Assembly (NCBI RefSeq): GCF_020089865.1 | Contig: NZ_JAIRBM010000022.1 | Location: 19,458 to 83,457 of the forward strand | Length of the DNA: 64,000 bases | Origin: Microvirga puerhi | GTDB lineage: Bacteria; Pseudomonadota; Alphaproteobacteria; Rhizobiales; Beijerinckiaceae | Direction: 5' to 3' | Position numbers and translations under genes: made by a program | The notes under the pieces: generated by a model | What the model saw: only the letters and a program-made list of their open reading frames with translations | Told to the model about the DNA's origin: nothing | Database searches by the model: none | Part shown: in pieces, positions 19,672-30,923 of the stretch | How the letters are laid out: each line of letters starts with the position of its first letter | Position numbering within the stretch: position 1 is the first letter of the stretch

Positions 19672-19988
19672 GACAGGTCCTCTCGACATTTCAAGTTTCG
19701 ACAAAGTCAAACTGACAATCAAAGAGGCTTTGAAGGAGCTGGCGTTATGCCACTATGTGAACTGCAAGGAGTTTAGTATTTGCAGCCTCAAATCGCTTGA
19801 ATTTAGGGCCGTCGCTCAGTGCGTGTAACGTTTTAAAGATAAGGCTCGTATTTCGCGCTCAGGAATGAACAGAATTCCGTTATATCCGCATTTGATGCGC
19901 TCGCGCCCTTTCATCCTGAACGCAAAGACGTAGATGGCCGGGACGAGCCCGGCCATGACGGCACTGTTTGAGTGGGGTTGAGGAGGGC
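19672..19988. other. Intergenic with repeat copy 5
   Basis: 317 bp, AT-richer in its first half, between the AT-rich gene and the 3' end of uvrA. Contains one palindromic repeat. No gene recognised. Confidence 0.45.
19928..19959. repeat. Palindromic intergenic repeat, copy 5
   Basis: Arms ATGGCCGGG and CCCGGCCAT around ACGAG, followed by GACGG. Reverse orientation. Sits just after the uvrA stop codon. Confidence 0.85.
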
Positions 19989-22952
<2,964 letters not shown>

Positions 22953-23064
22953 GGCCAGCTCAGCTTCGTAGAGGAGGGATCCTGCCTCGTTGGGCGGATA
23001 CCGGATATGGGATCGGACCACCCGCCACCGCAATGCGGCGGATGATTCCAGGTCCACAATCCTA

Positions 23065-23079
23065 GAACAAAGAGGGTAC
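23065..23079. promoter_or_regulatory. Possible LexA (SOS) box upstream of uvrA
   Basis: GAACAAAGAGGGTAC: one mismatch from the alphaproteobacterial direct repeat GAAC-N7-GAAC (GTTC-N7-GTTC on the other strand). It is ~113 bp from the uvrA start and on the side where an SOS-controlled uvrA promoter is expected. Confidence 0.45.
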
Positions 23080-23238
23080 GTCGGGCAATGGGGCGGAAGG
23101 ACCCGGGGTCATCCTCCTGTGAGGAGCCAATTCACGTTCTTTGCAACCGCCCCTTCCCAAAGGTGCGATTGGACACATAACGATATTCAGTTACATGAAA
23201 TTGTTCATGTATCGCAATTGTCACCACGAGAGTGAATT

Positions 23239-24864
23239 ATGGCTACATTTCGTAATGTTCCGGGAAGCGGCTACGGCAATCCCTATGTTGATTCGCTCAT
23301 TTGGGGCGGCAAGGCCTGGGACGTGTCCCCCGAGAACCCTATTCTCGTCTACCTCGCGCAGGGTGATGACTACAAGGCCACGGGTACACTGCATCCTGCG
23401 CCTCCCGAGGATTGGTTGACGGACCCGACTTACATCACGAGCTGGCGTGATTACTATATCTCCGCCTTCTCTGATGCAATCGACCTCTATTCGAGCGTGG
23501 CCAACGTCCACTTTGCGCAGGTGGACGACATCCACAGCGCCGACATCGTGTGGTGGTGGTATGGCGGCATGGGCAACGTTGCCGGGTGGCATGAGTCGCC
23601 TGACGAGAGCGATAGTTATACTCAGCGCTGGGGCATCTTTAACAGTTTCACGCAGAGTGAGTTTCAATTCGGCGGTCGTGGCCTTGCGAACATCATCCAT
23701 GAGGTCGGCATTGGTCTGGGATTGGCCCAGCCCCATAATGGTGGCGTTCTAGACGACGCCAGCCGGTTCCCAGGCGTAAACGGGCCGAGCGATCTGGGCG
23801 ATTTCGGCCTGAATCAGACCATCTATACGCAGATGTCCTACAACGATGGGTTCAATGCGGCGCCGGCCGATGCAGAAGATGGAATGTACGGCTATCAGGG
23901 GGGATTAGGCGCCTTCGACATCGCGGCGTTGCAGGCCCTCTACGGCGCTAACATGGACACCGCGACGGGCGACAATGTCTACACGCTGCCGATCGCGAAT
24001 GCCCGCGGCACGGGCTGGAGTGCGATCTGGGATGCCGGCGGAAACGATACGATCAGCGCAGTGGGCTCAAGGGCAGGCGTGACCATCGACCTGCGCGCTG
24101 CCACGCTGCAGGCGAATGATCCTCATGCGGGCGGCTATATCTCGGAACAGAATGGGGTTTCCGGCGGGTTCACCATCGCCAAAGGCGTTGTGATCGAGAA
24201 TGCGACCGGCAGTTCCTACGACGACATCTTGATCGGCAACAGCGCGACCAACGTCCTCAACGGAGGGGCGGGGAATGACATCTATTATGTCGACTCGCCG
24301 AGCGATGTCGTCATCGACTCCGGAGGTGTCGACACGGTCTATGCGACGTTCGACTTCTCCAATCCTGCCATTGAGAATGTCTATGTGAACGGCGTTCTCA
24401 AGACGGGCACCGCTCCCGTCGTCAACGGTTTCCAAATTCTCAAGGGCGGGACCAAGAGTGACGTCCTGGTCGGCAGAGCAGGCAGCGACAAAATCTACGG
24501 CGGCCTGGGCAAGGACGTGATGACGGGCGGAGCGGGAAAGGATATCTTTGTATTCAATACAAAGCCCAGTAAGGCCAACATGGATAAGATCACGGACTTC
24601 AACGTGAAGGACGATACGATCTGGCTTGACAATAATTACATGACTAAGCTTGGTAAAGGCACTGAGCCTAAGCCTGGAAAGCTCAACAAGGCATTCTTTA
24701 CGATTGGGCCGAAAGCCAAGGACAAGAACGATTACCTTGTCTATGACAACAAGAAGGGCGTTCTGTATTACGACGCCGATGGATCAGGTGCAGGCAAGGC
24801 GGTCGAGATCACGACCCTCAAGAAGGGTCTCAAGATGACCTATCTCGACTTCATGGTCATCTGA
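23239..24864 (+). CDS. RTX serralysin-like protein with degenerate zinc site
   Basis: 541 residues, no signal peptide, as in type I-secreted proteins. Residues ~1-230 match the catalytic domain of serralysin (M10B) proteases. The zinc motif HExxHxxGxxH reads HEVGIGLGLAQ at 154-164: the first His, Glu and Gly161 remain, but the second His is Ile158 and the third Gln164. The Met-turn (QMSYND, Met199) is kept. So the fold is intact but zinc binding is doubtful. Residues ~330-450 carry glycine-rich RTX nonapeptides (GGAGNDIYYVD, GGLGKDVMTGG), and the tail ends LDFMVI. A 14-bp stem-loop follows. Lies between uvrA and a second RTX gene. Could be an adhesin-like pseudoenzyme. Confidence 0.85.
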   Translation: MATFRNVPGSGYGNPYVDSLIWGGKAWDVSPENPILVYLAQGDDYKATGTLHPAPPEDWLTDPTYITSWRDYYISAFSDAIDLYSSVANVHFAQVDDIHSADIVWWWYGGMGNVAGWHESPDESDSYTQRWGIFNSFTQSEFQFGGRGLANIIHEVGIGLGLAQPHNGGVLDDASRFPGVNGPSDLGDFGLNQTIYTQMSYNDGFNAAPADAEDGMYGYQGGLGAFDIAALQALYGANMDTATGDNVYTLPIANARGTGWSAIWDAGGNDTISAVGSRAGVTIDLRAATLQANDPHAGGYISEQNGVSGGFTIAKGVVIENATGSSYDDILIGNSATNVLNGGAGNDIYYVDSPSDVVIDSGGVDTVYATFDFSNPAIENVYVNGVLKTGTAPVVNGFQILKGGTKSDVLVGRAGSDKIYGGLGKDVMTGGAGKDIFVFNTKPSKANMDKITDFNVKDDTIWLDNNYMTKLGKGTEPKPGKLNKAFFTIGPKAKDKNDYLVYDNKKGVLYYDADGSGAGKAVEITTLKKGLKMTYLDFMVI

Positions 24865-24910
24865 CGCAAGCAACGTCTCCAGTCGCCACTCGACGACATC
24901 CAAGCAAAAT

Positions 24911-24944
24911 CGTGAGCGCCGTGGACAACACCACGGCGCTCACG
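24911..24944. terminator. Strong stem-loop after the serralysin-like gene
   Basis: CGTGAGCGCCGTGG and CCACGGCGCTCACG form a perfect 14-bp stem with the six-base loop ACAACA. There is no T-run on the + side; an ATTTT follows it on the minus strand. Probably a terminator or mRNA-stabilising structure for the upstream gene. Confidence 0.65.
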
Positions 24945-25117
24945 ATGCTGTCGATCGTCTGGTCGACTGGAGGGGAAATACTGTCCTGGAAGGCCTTCGG
25001 CCGGAGGGACGGCATTCCGTCGCAGCAGGATTTTGCAAAGGGAATACGGGGAGGCAAGGGCTTACGTTACCGTTGACGCCAAGATATATCGTTATAGACG
25101 TGAACGGATGACTTCCC

Positions 25118-27376
25118 ATGTATCTTGCTCTTCAATCCTTTGGTCTCGTTGCTCCCTCTCCCCTGGTGACTGCCGCCTCAGTCAATAAGAACGGCGATCT
25201 CAGCACCGCCAACACCTTCGCTTCCGGGGCCAGTGCGGACGGGCGCTATGTCGTGCTCCTAGGCGGATCGACCAACTTCGTTGACGGCATGTCCGGGACG
25301 ACGACGGAGGTCTATCGGAAGGACATGGTGACAGGCGCTATCGCCCATGTCTCCACGGCCACGAATGGCGGTCAAAGCACTGACGACAGCTATGGAACCT
25401 CGATCACGCCCGACGGGCGGTACGTGGCGTTTACTAGCATCGCCAACAACCTTGTCGCTGGCGACACCAATTTTGCCTCCGACATCTTCCGGAAGGATCT
25501 CGTCACAGGCGAGATGGTCCGTGTTTCCACGACAGCCGATAATGAGCAAAGCTTCGGCAATGCGGGCTATACCGCTATCAGCGCCGATGGTCGCTATGTG
25601 GTCTTCATGAGTGAGGCCAGCGATCTCGTGGCGGAAGACGAAAACGGCAGCATCGACGTCTTCCGAAAAGATCTAGAAACGGGAGCCATTGTTGCGGTCT
25701 CGACTGCAGCCGATGGGACCTTCGGCGATGACAATAGCTATAATTTCTCCATATCACCGAACGGACGTTATGTCGTCTTCATGAGCGAATCCACCAATCT
25801 TGTTGGAGGCTCGCCTATAGCAACGACCGAGGTCTACCTGAAGGATCTGGCCAACAACTCGATCGTTCGTGTTGCCTCTGCAGGAACGGGTAACCAAGCG
25901 AGTCTTGACAGCGGTAGCTCCACTGCTGTGAGCCCCGATGGACGCTATGTGTATTTCAGGAGCGAGGACAGTACCCTTGTTCCAAACGACACGAACGATG
26001 CCGCTGATATCTTCCGCAAAGATATGGTGACCGGTCAGGTCATCCGCGTCTCGACCGCTGCGGAGGGTGCTCAAGGCGACGGCAGCAGCAACGGTTTCTT
26101 CGTAAGCGCCGACGGCCGCTATGTGGTGTTCGACAGCGTGGCGTCTAACCTGGTCGCTGACGACGCAAACGGGGTCTCGGACGTCTTTCGAAAGGATCTC
26201 ATAACCGGACAAGTCATTCGTCTCTCAGTGGATGCTCAAGGAACTGAGCTCACCGATTACAGCATCCTTTCAGCCATTACTGCCGATGGGCGTCATGCAT
26301 TCTTCAATACGGGCAGTAAGGTGGAGAGCCGCGACAATGGTGAAAATCTCGACGTCTATCGCGCCGATGCCGAGATGATTCAAAACGGTCAGGCCGCTCA
26401 AGACGGTCGCTTCGTCGAGGCGACATTCGGTGTCGGCAATGCGTCCAGTGCGGCCATCGCCTGGGGGGATGGAACTGTCGAAAACCTCAATCCCAACAAC
26501 GGCAAGGTCCATGCATCCCACGTCTATGAGTCTCGTACGACCAAGGCCGCCGTGGTCTCCGTCCATGAGAGCGGGCAAAGCTGGGACGTGCCCTATACGG
26601 TGAATATATCCAACGGCACGATGGTCCGCGATACCGTGCGGGCCGATACACTCTCCGGAGGTGATGGAGCAGATCGGCTGAACGGGGACGCATATTACAA
26701 TCAGCTGGTCGGGAATGCCGGCGATGATACGCTCGATGGCAGTGCTGGCGGGGACCTGATGTTCGGAGGTCCCGGTAATGACACCTATTATGTCGATGAC
26801 GCGGGCGACAGGATCGTAGAGCAGGTCGATGCGGGCCTGGACCAAGTCATCACGACCGTCAGCCAGAATCTGTGGGATGATGTCGAGAATCTCACTGCAA
26901 TCGGCTCAGCGGCCGTCACACTCTCCGGAAACAATCTCGGCAACACGATCACCGGCAACGCGGGCAAAAATATCATCAAGGGCGAAGCCGGTAACGACAA
27001 GCTCAATGGCAAAGCAGGTATCGACACGTTGTATGGCGGGGCGGGCAAGGACGTGTTCGTGTTCAACACGGCATTGAACAAGAAGACCAACCTCGACAAG
27101 ATCGTCGACTTCAATGCCAAGGACGACACGCTCTGGCTGGACAATGCGGTGTTCAAGAAGCTCGGCAAAGGCACGGAATTGAAGCCGGGCAAGCTCAACA
27201 AGGCGTTCTTCACCATTGGCGATCACGCCAAGGACAAGAACGATTACCTGATCTACGACACCAAGAAAGGCGTGCTCTCTTACGACGCCGATGGCTCGGG
27301 TAAGGGCAAGGCGGTTGAGATCACCACCCTCAAGAAGGGCCTCAAGATGACCTATCTCGACTTCATGGTCATCTGA
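25118..27376 (+). CDS. RTX protein with seven-repeat TolB-like beta-propeller
   Basis: 752 residues without signal peptide. Residues ~20-420 hold seven repeats of about 58 residues, each with ADGRYVVF (or close variants), a D-x-N-x-x-x-D-V-F-R-K-D-L segment and TGxVxRVSTAA. They correspond to seven PD40/TolB-type blades. A short all-beta module follows (~430-520), then RTX nonapeptides (GGDGADRLNGD, GNAGDDTLDGS, GGPGNDTYYVDD, GEAGNDKLNGK). The last ~105 residues are nearly the same as in the upstream serralysin-like protein and end LDFMVI, so both should use the same type I exporter. Extracellular, calcium-binding; binding partner unknown. Start ATG has no strong ribosome site. Confidence 0.88.
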   Translation: MYLALQSFGLVAPSPLVTAASVNKNGDLSTANTFASGASADGRYVVLLGGSTNFVDGMSGTTTEVYRKDMVTGAIAHVSTATNGGQSTDDSYGTSITPDGRYVAFTSIANNLVAGDTNFASDIFRKDLVTGEMVRVSTTADNEQSFGNAGYTAISADGRYVVFMSEASDLVAEDENGSIDVFRKDLETGAIVAVSTAADGTFGDDNSYNFSISPNGRYVVFMSESTNLVGGSPIATTEVYLKDLANNSIVRVASAGTGNQASLDSGSSTAVSPDGRYVYFRSEDSTLVPNDTNDAADIFRKDMVTGQVIRVSTAAEGAQGDGSSNGFFVSADGRYVVFDSVASNLVADDANGVSDVFRKDLITGQVIRLSVDAQGTELTDYSILSAITADGRHAFFNTGSKVESRDNGENLDVYRADAEMIQNGQAAQDGRFVEATFGVGNASSAAIAWGDGTVENLNPNNGKVHASHVYESRTTKAAVVSVHESGQSWDVPYTVNISNGTMVRDTVRADTLSGGDGADRLNGDAYYNQLVGNAGDDTLDGSAGGDLMFGGPGNDTYYVDDAGDRIVEQVDAGLDQVITTVSQNLWDDVENLTAIGSAAVTLSGNNLGNTITGNAGKNIIKGEAGNDKLNGKAGIDTLYGGAGKDVFVFNTALNKKTNLDKIVDFNAKDDTLWLDNAVFKKLGKGTELKPGKLNKAFFTIGDHAKDKNDYLIYDTKKGVLSYDADGSGKGKAVEITTLKKGLKMTYLDFMVI

Positions 27377-27496
27377 GTGGAAGCCTTCATCATCTCTTGG
27401 CTTAAACGGGTAGGGTCGTGAGTGCCGCCTATCTCTGATATGATGGCACCGATACGATTAATGGGGCTGGGCGTTGCCTTTTGGGGAGGTTACGTC

Positions 27497-27847
27497 ATGA
27501 ACGTTGTTCGAATATCGGTTCTCACGTCGACGGCTTTTATTCTCTCGACGCTGTCCAGCTTTGCCGGGCCGTGCGCCACGGCCATCGACCGGGTGCAGGC
27601 CCAACTCGACGCTCGGATCGACGCCACGGCAGGGGTGGGTCCGGCTGCTCGTGAAAGCTCGGGCGCGCTCCTCCACCACCAGCCGACTCCAGGTTCGATC
27701 GCCGGTGCTGAGCAGAAACTGGGCGAAGGAAAGTCCCTTGAGGTTGCTGTAGCCTCCCTCTCCCGCGCGAGGGAGGCCGATAAAGCTGGGAATAAAGAGG
27801 CTTGCGACCAAGCCTTGGCGGAGGCGCAGCGGGCCATCGCACCATAA
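27497..27847 (+). CDS. Hypothetical secreted protein, 116 aa
   Basis: Signal peptide MNVVRISVLTSTAFILSTLS, cleaved near SSFA. The mature region is helical with Ala/Glu/Lys-rich stretches (SLEVAVASLSRAREADKAGN) and two Cys (GPCATA; KEACDQAL). GGAGGT lies seven bases before the ATG; 25 residues of upstream frame are unneeded. No domain recognised; could be a small periplasmic binding helper. Confidence 0.72.
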   Translation: MNVVRISVLTSTAFILSTLSSFAGPCATAIDRVQAQLDARIDATAGVGPAARESSGALLHHQPTPGSIAGAEQKLGEGKSLEVAVASLSRAREADKAGNKEACDQALAEAQRAIAP

Positions 27848-27969
27848 TTTGCTGGAAGACAGTCTGAGCGGGTCATTTATTGGGGACAGGGCTGTGCAGA
27901 ACCTGAGCCGCGGCTTGTTCTGCCGAGCGAGGGGCGACAGAACAGCCTGAGCGAACAGGAGACGCCCCG

Positions 27970-28476
27970 ATGGCAGGCAGTGTGAACAAGGTGATATTGG
28001 TCGGCAACCTGGGGCGTGACCCTGAGGTGCGGCGTCTGAACTCGGGCGAGCCGGTGGTGAACCTGCGGATTGCGACCTCTGAGACCTGGAAGGACAAGGC
28101 GTCGGGCGAACGCAAGGAGAAGACCGAGTGGCACTCGGTGGTGATCTTCAACGAGAACTTGGCGCGGGTGGCGGAGCAGTACCTGAAGAAAGGCTCGAAG
28201 GTTTACATCGAGGGCCAGCTGCAGACGCGCAAGTGGCAGGACCAGCAGGGCCAGGAGAAGTACACCACCGAGGTGGTGCTGCAGCGGTTCCGCGGCGAAT
28301 TGACGATTCTCGACAGCCGCGGTGGCGGTTCGGGCGAGTATGAGGAGGAGGCGGGGCAGATCAGCCGCGGCGGCGAGTTCGGGCGTTCCTCGCCGATGGA
28401 GCGGCCGGCGCCGGCTCAGGCCTCCGGTGGCGCACCCTCCCGCTTCTCCGATATCGACGACGATATCCCGTTCTAG
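27970..28476 (+). CDS. ssb: Single-stranded DNA-binding protein Ssb
   Basis: 168 residues. The OB-fold ([19 protein letters not shown] to LDS, ~residues 5-115) includes the typical [17 protein letters not shown] stretch. It ends in the conserved acidic tail DIDDDIPF that recruits replication and repair partners. Disordered Gly/Pro-rich linker between. uvrA and ssb are adjacent and divergent in many proteobacteria; here they are 5 kb apart with two RTX genes between. Confidence 0.98.
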   Translation: MAGSVNKVILVGNLGRDPEVRRLNSGEPVVNLRIATSETWKDKASGERKEKTEWHSVVIFNENLARVAEQYLKKGSKVYIEGQLQTRKWQDQQGQEKYTTEVVLQRFRGELTILDSRGGGSGEYEEEAGQISRGGEFGRSSPMERPAPAQASGGAPSRFSDIDDDIPF

Positions 28477-28516
28477 GACAAAGGCACGTAACCAGTTATC
28501 TGAAGCTTTCTGCCGT

Positions 28517-28542
28517 CGAGCCGGGCCTTGTGTCCCGGCTCG
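28517..28542. terminator. Stem-loop after ssb
   Basis: Nine-base stem CGAGCCGGG / CCCGGCTCG with loop CCTTGTGT, 40 bp after the ssb stop. No T-run follows, so either a Rho-assisted end or a processing structure. Confidence 0.45.
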
Positions 28543-28642
28543 GGCACGGCGGCCATGCGCCGGGAATTGGTGACAGGCCCGGCCGCGCCGTTTAAGAACC
28601 TCGGCGAACCTTTTCCCTTCGTTTCTGGAACCCGACCTCGCC

Positions 28643-29755
28643 ATGGACGCTTCCGCCCTCGATACTCTTCTCAACTGGATCCGCACAGAAAGCCCGACCC
28701 ACGATGTGGCGGGCGTGAACCTCATGATGGATCTCGTCGTCGCGCAGATGGCGGATGCGCCGGTTGCCGTCGAGCGGCTGCCGGGCAAGGAGGGCTTAGG
28801 CGATGCGCTCATCCTGCGGGCCGGGCCTGAGCGCGACGAGCCGGCCGTGCTGCTCATGTCGCATCTCGACACGGTCCATCCCGTCGGCACGATCGAGAGC
28901 GATCTGCCGCTCCGGGTTGAAGGCGACAGGCTCTACGGTCCTGGCATCTATGACATGAAAGGGGGCGCCTATTTCGCCCTTGAGGCCTTCAAGGACGTGG
29001 CCCGCCGGGGCAGCGCCTCCCGGCCGATGGTTTTCATCGTCACGCCTGACGAGGAGATCGGCAGCCCGACCACGCGTCCGGTGATCGAGGATATCGGCCG
29101 CCGCTCAGCCTTCGCGCTCGTGACGGAGCCTGCCCGCGATGGTGGCCGGATCGTGACTTCGCGCAAGGGTGTTGGCCGCTTCGACGTGCACGTGGAAGGT
29201 CGGCCGGCCCATGCCGGCTCGCGCCACAAGGATGGCCGCAACGCCGTCTACGAGGCGGCCCGCCAGATCCTCGCAGTCGAGGCGCTGACCGATTATTCCC
29301 GCGGTATCACCACCTCGGTGGGTATGGTGTCCGGGGGCACCGCAGTGAACACCATCCCGCAACATTGCCGGTTCCCGGTTGACCTTCGTGTCGAGACCGT
29401 TGCCGATGGCGAGCGGATGACGAAGGCCTTGCTCGGCTTGGCGCCCAGCAGCTCGGACTTCAAGGTGAGCGTAACGGGCGGCATGAACCGGCCCCCCTAT
29501 GAGCGCTCCGCGGAGACGGGAAAGCTTTTCGAGCACGCAAAGGCGCTGGCCGCCGAGATCGGGTTCGATCTGGTGTCCTGCGACAGGGTCGGCGGTGGCT
29601 CTGACGGCAATTTCACGGCTGCTATCGGCATTCCCACCCTCGATGGCCTCGGGATCGACGGCGACGGTGCGCATACACTCAACGAATACGGCCTGATCTC
29701 GTCCATCGCCCCGCGGCGGCAGCTGATGACGAGGCTCCTGGAGACGCTGCGCTGA
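28643..29755 (+). CDS. M20-family metallopeptidase (carboxypeptidase-like)
   Basis: 370 residues. Zinc ligands and catalytic residues in order: SHLDTVHP (His, then Asp), GIYDMKGG (bridging Asp), TPDEEIGS (Glu base and Glu ligand), TEPARDGG and a late His in GDGAHTLNEYG. A dimerisation lid runs from SRKGVGRFDV to VTGG. It belongs to the CPG2/ArgE/DapE group of hydrolases that act on N-acylated amino acids or dipeptides. Five bases upstream of a GNAT gene, so the two are one operon. Confidence 0.93.
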   Translation: MDASALDTLLNWIRTESPTHDVAGVNLMMDLVVAQMADAPVAVERLPGKEGLGDALILRAGPERDEPAVLLMSHLDTVHPVGTIESDLPLRVEGDRLYGPGIYDMKGGAYFALEAFKDVARRGSASRPMVFIVTPDEEIGSPTTRPVIEDIGRRSAFALVTEPARDGGRIVTSRKGVGRFDVHVEGRPAHAGSRHKDGRNAVYEAARQILAVEALTDYSRGITTSVGMVSGGTAVNTIPQHCRFPVDLRVETVADGERMTKALLGLAPSSSDFKVSVTGGMNRPPYERSAETGKLFEHAKALAAEIGFDLVSCDRVGGGSDGNFTAAIGIPTLDGLGIDGDGAHTLNEYGLISSIAPRRQLMTRLLETLR

Positions 29756-29760
29756 GCGCG

Positions 29761-30255
29761 ATGACGATCTGCGATCTGCGCGAACGACAGGATTTCGTCG
29801 ATATCGTCGCAGATCGCGTCTGGCGTGCATTCTGGAAGGAGCAGGGGCATCCTCTGAGCCTGCTCCGCGATCTTGTCCAGAAAAGCCTCGGAGACGATCC
29901 GATTCCGACAACGTTTGTCGCCTATGCGGGGGATCATTTCCTTGGCACTGTTTCCCTCATCGCCTGCGACGAGGAAACCCGGCCGCAATATACGCCTTGG
30001 ATTGCCGCTCTCTGGGTGGAGCCCGACCATCGCGCACGCGGAATCGGCGAGGCGCTGGTCGAGACAGCATTCCGCTCAGCATGGGGTGAGAGCTTCCCTC
30101 GCGCTTATCTCCTCTCGCGCGAGAAGCGACAGGCCTTTTACGAAAAACGCGGATGGGTTGTTCGGGAGCGCAATATCCCGAAACCGGGCATGAACATCCT
30201 CATACGAGACAAAGCTAGGGCCCAGTCCCCCTCACCAGAGCCTCCACGCCGTTGA
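29761..30255 (+). CDS. GNAT-family N-acetyltransferase
   Basis: 164 residues, one GNAT domain. Acetyl-CoA loop RARGIGEALVE with the conserved R-x-x-G-x-G/A pattern and the preceding hydrophobic strand AALWVEPDH. Substrate unknown. Begins 5 bp after the M20 gene, so co-transcribed. Its 3' end overlaps the convergent marC gene by 41 bp. Confidence 0.88.
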   Translation: MTICDLRERQDFVDIVADRVWRAFWKEQGHPLSLLRDLVQKSLGDDPIPTTFVAYAGDHFLGTVSLIACDEETRPQYTPWIAALWVEPDHRARGIGEALVETAFRSAWGESFPRAYLLSREKRQAFYEKRGWVVRERNIPKPGMNILIRDKARAQSPSPEPPRR

Positions 30256-30853
30256 TGATGAACTGCACGGCGAGACCCGCGAGGATCACGCCGAGAAGGC
30301 GGCTGAGCACCACGTTGCCGGTGACGCCGAGAAGCCGGGAGACCCGCTCGGCAGCCATGAAGACCGCAAAGCAGGAGATCACGCCGAGCGCGATCAGGAC
30401 GATCAGGGAGGACAGGTAGACCACATTGCTGTTCGCCCGCCCGGCAAGCAGAATCACGGCCGTGATGGCCCCTGGCCCGGCCATGAGGGGAATCGCCAAA
30501 GGAAAGGCCGCGACGTTGCGGATATGGTCCTCGGTGATGGCGATGTCAGCCGTATGCTGCTTGCGTTCGTTCCTGCGCTCGAAGACCATCTCGAAGGCGA
30601 TCCAGAACAGCAGCAGGCCACCGGAGATACGGAAGGCCGGGATACCAACCCCTAAAAGCCGCAGCAGGACCTCGCCCCCCAGGCCGAAAAAGGCCAGGAT
30701 ACAGAAGGCGATGAGGCTTGCGCGGATCGCAACCCGTCGTCGCTCGTCGCCGTTCATGCCCCGCGTCAGCGAGATGAAGATCGGCGCCAGCGCCGGTGGA
30801 TCGAGCGTCACCAGGAGCGTGACGAGGGCGGCGGAAATGTAATCGAAGAGCAT
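30215..30853 (-). CDS. MarC-family inner membrane protein
   Basis: 212 residues, six hydrophobic helices (e.g. LLVTLDPPALAPIFISL; AFCILAFFGLGGEVLL; AGPGAITAVILLAG; VIALGVISCFAVFMAA; LLGVILAGLAVQFIING). Matches the MarC/UPF0056 family, with the conserved N-terminal proline patch and the MAGPGAI motif. The name comes from the mar locus, but no role in drug resistance is established. The stop lies inside the 3' end of the GNAT gene. Confidence 0.92.
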   Translation of the reverse strand: MLFDYISAALVTLLVTLDPPALAPIFISLTRGMNGDERRRVAIRASLIAFCILAFFGLGGEVLLRLLGVGIPAFRISGGLLLFWIAFEMVFERRNERKQHTADIAITEDHIRNVAAFPLAIPLMAGPGAITAVILLAGRANSNVVYLSSLIVLIALGVISCFAVFMAAERVSRLLGVTGNVVLSRLLGVILAGLAVQFIINGVEALVRGTGP

Positions 30854-30923
30854 CGGCTGGACCTTGTCGTCAGCTTTGCTTTATGGCGTCGTCGAGCGGT
30901 TTTGACGAGAGGGCATTGCAACG

